DNA from: Bacteroidota bacterium
GTDB taxonomy: Bacteria > Bacteroidota > Bacteroidia > Chitinophagales > Chitinophagaceae
NCBI GenBank assembly: GCA_023392575.1
Contig: JAEVYV010000325.1
Coordinates: 1-5,927 of the forward strand
Reading direction: 5' to 3'
DNA length: 5,927 nt
The translations under genes and the position numbers were made by a program. This document shows positions 5,453 through 5,927 of the stretch, piece by piece. Under the pieces are notes generated by a model. The model was not told the origin of the DNA. It made no database searches and was given only the letters and a program-made list of their open reading frames with translations. Each line of letters begins with the position of its first letter. The first letter of the stretch is position 1.

Positions 5453-5927
5453 ATGCAACATACTTACCCCTTCTATATTAAAACCGCTGCAGTCTTGCTG
5501 TCGCTGGTTTTGCTGATATTCATCCTGTATGTCCTGGGATCGGTATTTGTGCCCCTGGCGTTTGCGGTGCTCATTGCCATTTTGCTCAATCCCCTCTACA
5601 TACGGCTGGAGACCTATATGCCCAAGATCCTGGCCATTCTTCTGACCATTTTTATTGCCGTAGTGGTACTGGCGGCTTTGTTTTATTTTCTTTCCACCCA
5701 AATTGCCGGCTTTATGGACAGCCTTCCGGTGATCAAGCAAAAGCTTACGGCCCTATTGGTGGAGGCACAAAGATGGGCCCGGCAAAAGCTGGGCATTAAT
5801 ATGAACAAGCAGGTTGCTTCTTTTACAAACGAATTAAACAACGGCGGCGGGGCCAAATTGGTCACCAGCACTTTGGGCACCATTATCAGCACCCTGGGCG
5901 TGGTGGTGCTTATTCCCACCTATGTAT
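5453..5927 (+). CDS. AI-2E family transporter (second paralogue), N-terminal part
   Basis: The only plus-strand gene. It is cut by the right edge after 158 residues and was read by hand from the ATG at 5453. It opens MQHTYPFYIKT, with no signal peptide. Membrane segments lie at about 11-47 and 59-81, followed by a soluble loop (about 84-135) and the start of the next membrane segment (about 138-158, with VVVLIPTYV). This is the same layout as the first paralogue: GSVFVPLAFAVLIAILLNPLY here aligns with its GKDIVTPIVMAFFLAIMLLPVY region almost without gaps, but sequence identity is low. The two are therefore old paralogues, not a recent duplication. Transport or export of a small solute is likely; the substrate is unknown, and the diagnostic C-terminal motifs lie beyond the window. 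Confidence 0.88.
   Translation, partial: MQHTYPFYIKTAAVLLSLVLLIFILYVLGSVFVPLAFAVLIAILLNPLYIRLETYMPKILAILLTIFIAVVVLAALFYFLSTQIAGFMDSLPVIKQKLTALLVEAQRWARQKLGINMNKQVASFTNELNNGGGAKLVTSTLGTIISTLGVVVLIPTYV

Noticed and set aside
5411..5740. 109-residue minus-strand ORF opposite the second AI-2E gene
   Set aside because: Its Gln/Asn/His/Lys-rich translation is what antisense reading of a hydrophobic membrane gene produces; the plus frame is clearly AI-2E.
1..5927. Mobile element, CRISPR array, toxin-antitoxin or defence system
   Set aside because: No transposase, integrase, regularly spaced repeats, target-site duplications or paired small genes of those types were seen.

Overview
The window looks like ordinary chromosomal housekeeping DNA from a Bacteroidota bacterium, most likely of the Chitinophagaceae/Sphingobacteriia type. 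The reasons are the gene content (a GHL10-type lipoprotein, a short RhlE-type DEAD-box helicase with a basic tail, two AI-2E family membrane proteins), moderate GC, mostly weak Shine-Dalgarno signals, and at least one sequence resembling the Bacteroidota -7 promoter box. Taxonomy is inferred from protein character only.

Layout, left to right. Positions 1-503 (minus) hold the N-terminal part of a family 10 glycosylhydrolase-like lipoprotein that runs off the left edge. Positions 580-1662 (minus) encode a membrane-anchored M48 zinc metallopeptidase. Positions 1769-1957 (minus) hold a possible 62-residue hydrophilic protein of unknown role. Positions 2092-2517 (minus) encode a START/AHSA1-like (SRPBCC) ligand-binding-fold protein. 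Positions 2743-3957 (minus) encode a complete RhlE-like RNA helicase with a clear intrinsic terminator behind it and a structured leader of up to about 225 bases in front. Positions 4183-5331 (minus) encode a complete AI-2E family membrane protein. From 5453 on the plus strand, a second AI-2E family gene starts divergently and is cut by the right edge.

The genes are separated by gaps of about 75 to 225 bases, and rhlE has its own terminator. They therefore look mostly like single transcription units rather than one operon. No shared pathway is evident: envelope glycan hydrolysis, envelope proteolysis, RNA remodelling and membrane transport are adjacent without an obvious functional link. No tRNA, rRNA, insertion sequence, integrase, CRISPR array or defence module was seen.

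I do not see a convincing new biological system. The observations most worth a second look are the rhlE leader, where two adjacent hairpins compete with an alternative long-range pairing just ahead of the start codon; the head-to-head pair of AI-2E paralogues sharing a 121-base intergenic region with a nested inverted repeat; and the small orphan ORF between the peptidase and SRPBCC genes.
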